Assembly: GCA_002812745.2 (NCBI GenBank)
Contig: NCSJ02000426.1
Location: 1 to 33,288 of the forward strand
Origin: Scytalidium lignicola
Taxonomy: Eukaryota; Ascomycota; Leotiomycetes
Direction of reading: 5' to 3'
Length of the DNA: 33,288 nucleotides
Shown here: piece after piece, positions 32,034 to 33,288 of the stretch
Layout: every line of letters begins with the position of its first letter
Numbering within the stretch: position 1 is the first letter of the stretch
The notes under the pieces: generated by a model
Database searches by the model: none
Told to the model about the DNA's origin: nothing
Seen by the model: only the letters and a program-made list of their open reading frames with translations
Position numbers and translations under genes: made by a program

Positions 32034-33220
32034 ATGGCCGTCCACTCTCCATATCTCAACGCTGCGGCCACCGTCAATATGGACACCGGGTACGATAATC
32101 TAGCATACCAAACCGTTGAGATCCTCCTGGACGACGTGGCAAGACAGATGGCATCTTCAAATCTATCCCGATATTCACGAGGAAGTGTAGGATATAAGAA
32201 CAGTGGCCCCTTACGTGCAAGCAGCAGTCCACGCAGCTCGATTGGACTGGGCAGGAGGAGGACGGTGATAGCAGATGCGGGATACCGACAGAGATTGGGT
32301 CTGGGTCTGGGTCTTGACAACAAGACTGCCTCCAACAAGGCAGCCCTGGGTTCAAGTCTGAACAACGCGTATAGACGACATACCAAAGCTGAGCGGCCGG
32401 TTAGCTGGCACACTTCTTCCTCGCACCTTGCTCCCCAAGCAGCAACTACGACATATCAGCAATATCCCGCCGTGATGAGAGACGAAGCCACTGAAGAGTT
32501 TCCCATTTTTGATATGCCACCTGCTCCAGCAGTCTATTCTGGCTATACCTCGCCCGCTTCTGCATTCTCCCCTCGCTGCCTCCCATACAATCAACCCGAC
32601 CAGCAATTCCAATATCCAGACACGACGACGACCACCACCTCTCTATCTTCGAATACAGCAGCAACCTACGATATCTACCACAACCCAGGCTTATTCGGTC
32701 AAACAACCACTTATCTTCCACCTACGACCAACGATATGGATTCTACCATGTATTCACACATGGATTGGAATTTCCCAGATAACACTTACGAATCTACCAC
32801 CGCGCCACCCACACCGCAGAATTTCCTCCCAGTCCAGCATCCTGAGCCCGCTTTCCCCTCCGAAGAGTCAATACCGTACGAGCCCTTGGAAGATGACGAC
32901 GATTCAGGCGAAGAGCTTATTGGCATGGGTTTATACGATGCCCCGGATCATGGTAAAGATCTCTCAACGGACCCGCAACTGGATAACTACCGCGCTATGA
33001 TGATGTCCAATCAGTTACTTGGTGCCGTGTATCAGAGACCAGAGCCGAGAGGGAAAGGTCTCAAGCTGGAAGAGACGTGGAATCCTCCGGAAGAGGAGGA
33101 GGATGACAATGACAATGACAATGACGACGCGGATGCGGAAGGCGGGGATGACGAGGAGGACGGGGATTGCGAGGACGATGATGACCAGGAAGATGGAAAG
33201 ACGAAAGAGACCGGGAAGGT

Positions 33221-33269
<49 letters not shown>

Positions 33270-33288
33270 NACCACACCCACACCTCAA
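32034..33288 (+). CDS. conserved-looking acidic, disordered fungal protein (partial, runs off window)
   Basis: An open frame from ATG 32034 to the window end, at least 418 aa, with no stop. I do not recognise a named family. The N-terminal half is Ser/Thr/Gln/Pro-rich, with SWHTSSSHLAP and DMPPAPAVYSGYTSPASAF. An ordered-looking block follows: ELIGMGLYDAP near 294-304, then LDNYRAMMMSNQLLG, then RPEPRGKGLKLEETWNPP at about 335-352. These blocks look like conserved short motifs in an otherwise disordered chain. Residues about 353-395 are very acidic, with DN repeats. A run of 16 Thr (397-412) is encoded by a perfect ACT repeat that ends at an N at 33270, so the frame beyond it is uncertain. 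No membrane segment or signal peptide is seen. A nuclear regulatory role would fit the composition, but this is only a guess. Confidence 0.72.
33222..33269 (+). repeat. ACT trinucleotide repeat in coding sequence (16 units)
   Basis: A perfect ACT run in frame, encoding 16 Thr in the terminal gene. It ends at an N, so its true length is unresolved. It is likely to vary between strains. Confidence 0.9.

Noticed and set aside
32345..32356. tRNA B-box-like sequence GGTTCAAGTCT
   Set aside because: It lies inside the open frame of the last gene, with no A-box or cloverleaf around it.

Overview
The window is nuclear DNA of a filamentous ascomycete (Pezizomycotina). The evidence is short GT-AG introns of 48-81 nt with CTAA(C/T) branch sites, long single-exon genes, CT-rich leaders, and families typical of these fungi: a Mnn1-type mannosyltransferase, a Rog1-type DUF676 lipase, Rad13/XPG, a fungal SRR1-like protein, and a cysteine-rich F-box-like family. 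Eurotiomycetes is my best guess, by impression of the families and not by any search. Fifteen isolated N characters, mostly beside homopolymers or simple repeats, suggest a draft assembly with small unresolved joins.

Left part (1-14.3 kb): a two-exon GT71 alpha-1,3-mannosyltransferase (-), a nuclear-looking protein with an ASCH/PUA-like domain (-), a large Rog1-type lipase (+), and the nucleotide-excision-repair nuclease Rad13/XPG (-). The ASCH gene and the lipase share a divergent promoter. Lipase and Rad13 converge, with only 129 nt between their stops.

Middle part (14.3-21.4 kb): Rad13 is divergent from a three-exon SRR1-like gene. A small two-exon LSM gene follows, matching the NatC subunit Naa38/Mak31. 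After an AT-rich convergent spacer come a four-exon F-box-like gene (-) and a divergently transcribed single-exon SAM methyltransferase (+). Both repair-side divergent promoters (5.9-6.6 kb and 14.2-14.9 kb) carry ACGCGT (MCB-type) and CACGTG sites, which fits cell-cycle or DNA-damage control of the ASCH and Rad13 genes, but this is inference.

Right part (21.4-33.3 kb): about 10.6 kb without a gene I can defend. It is rich in microsatellites and holds a dispersed TACTGTAC/GTACAGTA element (15 exact copies by eye between 23.0 and 30.7 kb, against two in the rest of the window, both also noncoding). The region leads into an open reading frame at 32034 that runs off the window. This encodes a mostly disordered, acidic, conserved-looking fungal protein of unknown function. 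The long motif-rich leader plus this uncharacterised gene is the most interesting unit here. I saw no RNA genes, transposons, CRISPR arrays or secondary-metabolite cluster.
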